DNA from: Collinsella aerofaciens
Lineage (GTDB): Bacteria > Actinomycetota > Coriobacteriia > Coriobacteriales > Coriobacteriaceae
NCBI GenBank assembly: GCA_030826265.1
Contig: JAPJOH010000009.1
Coordinates: forward strand, 1-64,000
DNA: 64,000 bases
Direction: 5' to 3'
The notes beneath the pieces were generated by a model. The model was not told where the DNA came from. It saw nothing but the letters and a program-made list of their open reading frames with translations, and did not search any database. A program made the position numbers and the translations under genes. Below are positions 62,892-64,000 of the stretch, piece after piece (the stretch's first letter is position 1; the number at the start of each line of letters is the position of its first letter).

Positions 62892-63914
62892 CTAGCGCGA
62901 GGTCGAAGCGCGGTGTTCGATGTGGCCGGGGATCTCGATGCGTTTAGGCGCCAGCTTCGCGGCCTCGCCCACGGTGGTGGTAACGACGTCGATGCGCTCG
63001 GACAGGCGCTCGACTACGCGCTCGGCAATGGTGATGGTGTCTTGCGCTGCCGTGGTCACACCGCCAAAGAGCACATGGTTCCAGGGGTAGTCGTCAAACG
63101 TCGCGATCTTGAGGCCAGCCGGCAATGAGGGTCCCAGCTGTGCTAGCGCCTCGGTCAGACGCAGGAAAACCAGGCCGTTGACGGCGATGAGGCCGAGCCT
63201 TTTGCCCGCATAGCCGCGGATGGTCTCGTCCAAGCGGCCAACGCCAGTGGCACCGCCATCGGCCAAGGTGACAACCTCGCCGGCAAGGCCGCGTCGCGAC
63301 AGCTCGTCGGTAAAGGCCTCGGCGCGCTTGCGACGCACGGGGCTGTCGTCGCTTGCCTCGGTGAGCAGGCACAGGCGCTCGCTGCCAGCGGCGGCCAAGG
63401 CGTCTACCAAGCCGGCGACCAGCTCACGGTTGTTAGATGTCACCAGATCGACACCGCCGTCGGCAACGTTGCGGTCGAGCAGCACTACGGGCAGGCGTCC
63501 CGCTGCCGCGGCGATTGCCTCGTCATTGCCTCCGCAGGTGTTGACGACCAGACCGTCCACGCCGGCATCGATAAGTCTGGTGAGCGACTCGGCCTCCTTG
63601 GCGGGATCGTTGCCGCTAATGGCCGTCATGAGCGAGCAGCCGCGCGCCGCGGCGCTGGCGGAAAGGCCCTCGAGCATGGCGCTCGAGAACGGGTTGGCGA
63701 TGTCAGCCAGGATCACACCGATGAGGTTGGTACGCGAGCTGCGCAGATTGCGCGCGGCGGCACGCGGGCGATAGCCGGTGCGCTCGATAACCGCCGCGAT
63801 GCGAGCACGGGTTTCCTCGGTCATTTGCCCGGGACGGTTGTTGAGATAGCGCGAGACCGTGGCCGGGCTCACGCCCGCCTCGGCGGCAATGTCCTTGATT
63901 CTCATCTGCGCCAT
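62892..63914 (-). CDS. LacI-family transcriptional regulator
   Basis: A 340-residue sugar-responsive repressor or activator. Residues 4-50 are the LacI helix-turn-helix with hinge (IKDIAAEAGVSPATVSRYLN...GYRPRAAARNLR), followed by a periplasmic-binding-protein-like core (LIGVILADIANPFSSAML onwards). The start is the ATG at 63914, behind GGGGTG; another ATG lies three codons later. The regulated genes are not evident; the next genes downstream are glnA and the GlnR-like regulator, so co-regulation is not implied. Confidence 0.93.
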   Translation of the reverse strand: MAQMRIKDIAAEAGVSPATVSRYLNNRPGQMTEETRARIAAVIERTGYRPRAAARNLRSSRTNLIGVILADIANPFSSAMLEGLSASAAARGCSLMTAISGNDPAKEAESLTRLIDAGVDGLVVNTCGGNDEAIAAAAGRLPVVLLDRNVADGGVDLVTSNNRELVAGLVDALAAAGSERLCLLTEASDDSPVRRKRAEAFTDELSRRGLAGEVVTLADGGATGVGRLDETIRGYAGKRLGLIAVNGLVFLRLTEALAQLGPSLPAGLKIATFDDYPWNHVLFGGVTTAAQDTITIAERVVERLSERIDVVTTTVGEAAKLAPKRIEIPGHIEHRASTSR

Positions 63915-64000
63915 AACGCACCCCGTTTCCCAATTGTCGGCGATCTGAGCCATTTTAGGCATTTTTTTAAAAATCTCGGTTGCAAAACGCTGTAGGTGAG

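Overview
The window looks like a chromosomal segment of a GC-rich gut actinobacterium of the class Coriobacteriia, most like Collinsella. This is inferred from protein flavour, GC-rich codon use with GTG and TTG starts, a GatCAB amidotransferase, a type III glutamine synthetase beside a GlnR-like regulator, and an LPXTG pilus locus; no database search was possible. Nearly everything right of 10 kb is on the minus strand.

Layout. 0.3-2.4 kb: type III glutamine synthetase (glnN). 2.8-7.1 kb: one-carbon/methionine operon (metF, a free-standing MetH reactivation domain, and a MetH lacking that domain). 7.2-10.2 kb: UPF0210 protein, SAM methyltransferase, YhbY-type RNA-binding protein. 10.3-13.3 kb: 999-residue ATPase/winged-helix/BTAD regulator. 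13.7-16.6 kb: amino-sugar and PTS genes (nagB, EIIA-Glc, glmM). 16.7-18.6 kb: S9, L13, patatin-like lipase. 18.7-19.7 kb: repeats and tmRNA. 19.9-23.7 kb: small unknown protein, a type II toxin-antitoxin pair, and an unusual heavy-metal P-type ATPase with a small partner. 23.9-28.6 kb: ABC exporter-fold pair and a divergent AraC regulator. 28.8-32.3 kb: gatCAB. 32.7-41.7 kb: sortase-assembled pilus locus, interrupted by a tandemly duplicated ~420-bp unit. 42.2-48.4 kb: HAD phosphatase, MFS transporter, a MoaC-MobB fusion, moaA, and an orphan with a nuclease-like C-terminus. 48.6-54.9 kb: heterodimeric ABC exporter, MATE pump and a frameshifted MerR regulator. 55-56.5 kb: AT-rich pair encoding a secreted cysteine-peptidase-like protein and a lipoprotein. 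56.6-63.9 kb: ligA, htrA, a GlnR-like orphan response regulator, glnA (type I) and a LacI-family regulator.

How they work together. Two different glutamine synthetases sit at opposite ends. The GlnR-like regulator lies just downstream of glnA, and GlnR-box-like sites occur upstream of both synthetases, suggesting one nitrogen regulon. The pilus operon runs tip protein, minor pilin, major pilin, then class C sortase. MATE and MerR look like a drug-sensing pair whose sensor is frameshifted.

The most unusual signals are non-coding. (1) Two copies of a nested palindromic element sit directly 3' of two unrelated genes in the same sense; the stems differ but stay paired, while internal-loop and apical-loop sequences are conserved. 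(2) Duplicated small hydrophobic/basic peptide genes each face a possible convergent short RNA through a shared terminator, like a type I toxin-antitoxin pair. (3) Two families of short hairpin repeats lie at the 3' ends of genes. (4) A 62-bp tandem repeat array lies near the tmRNA gene.
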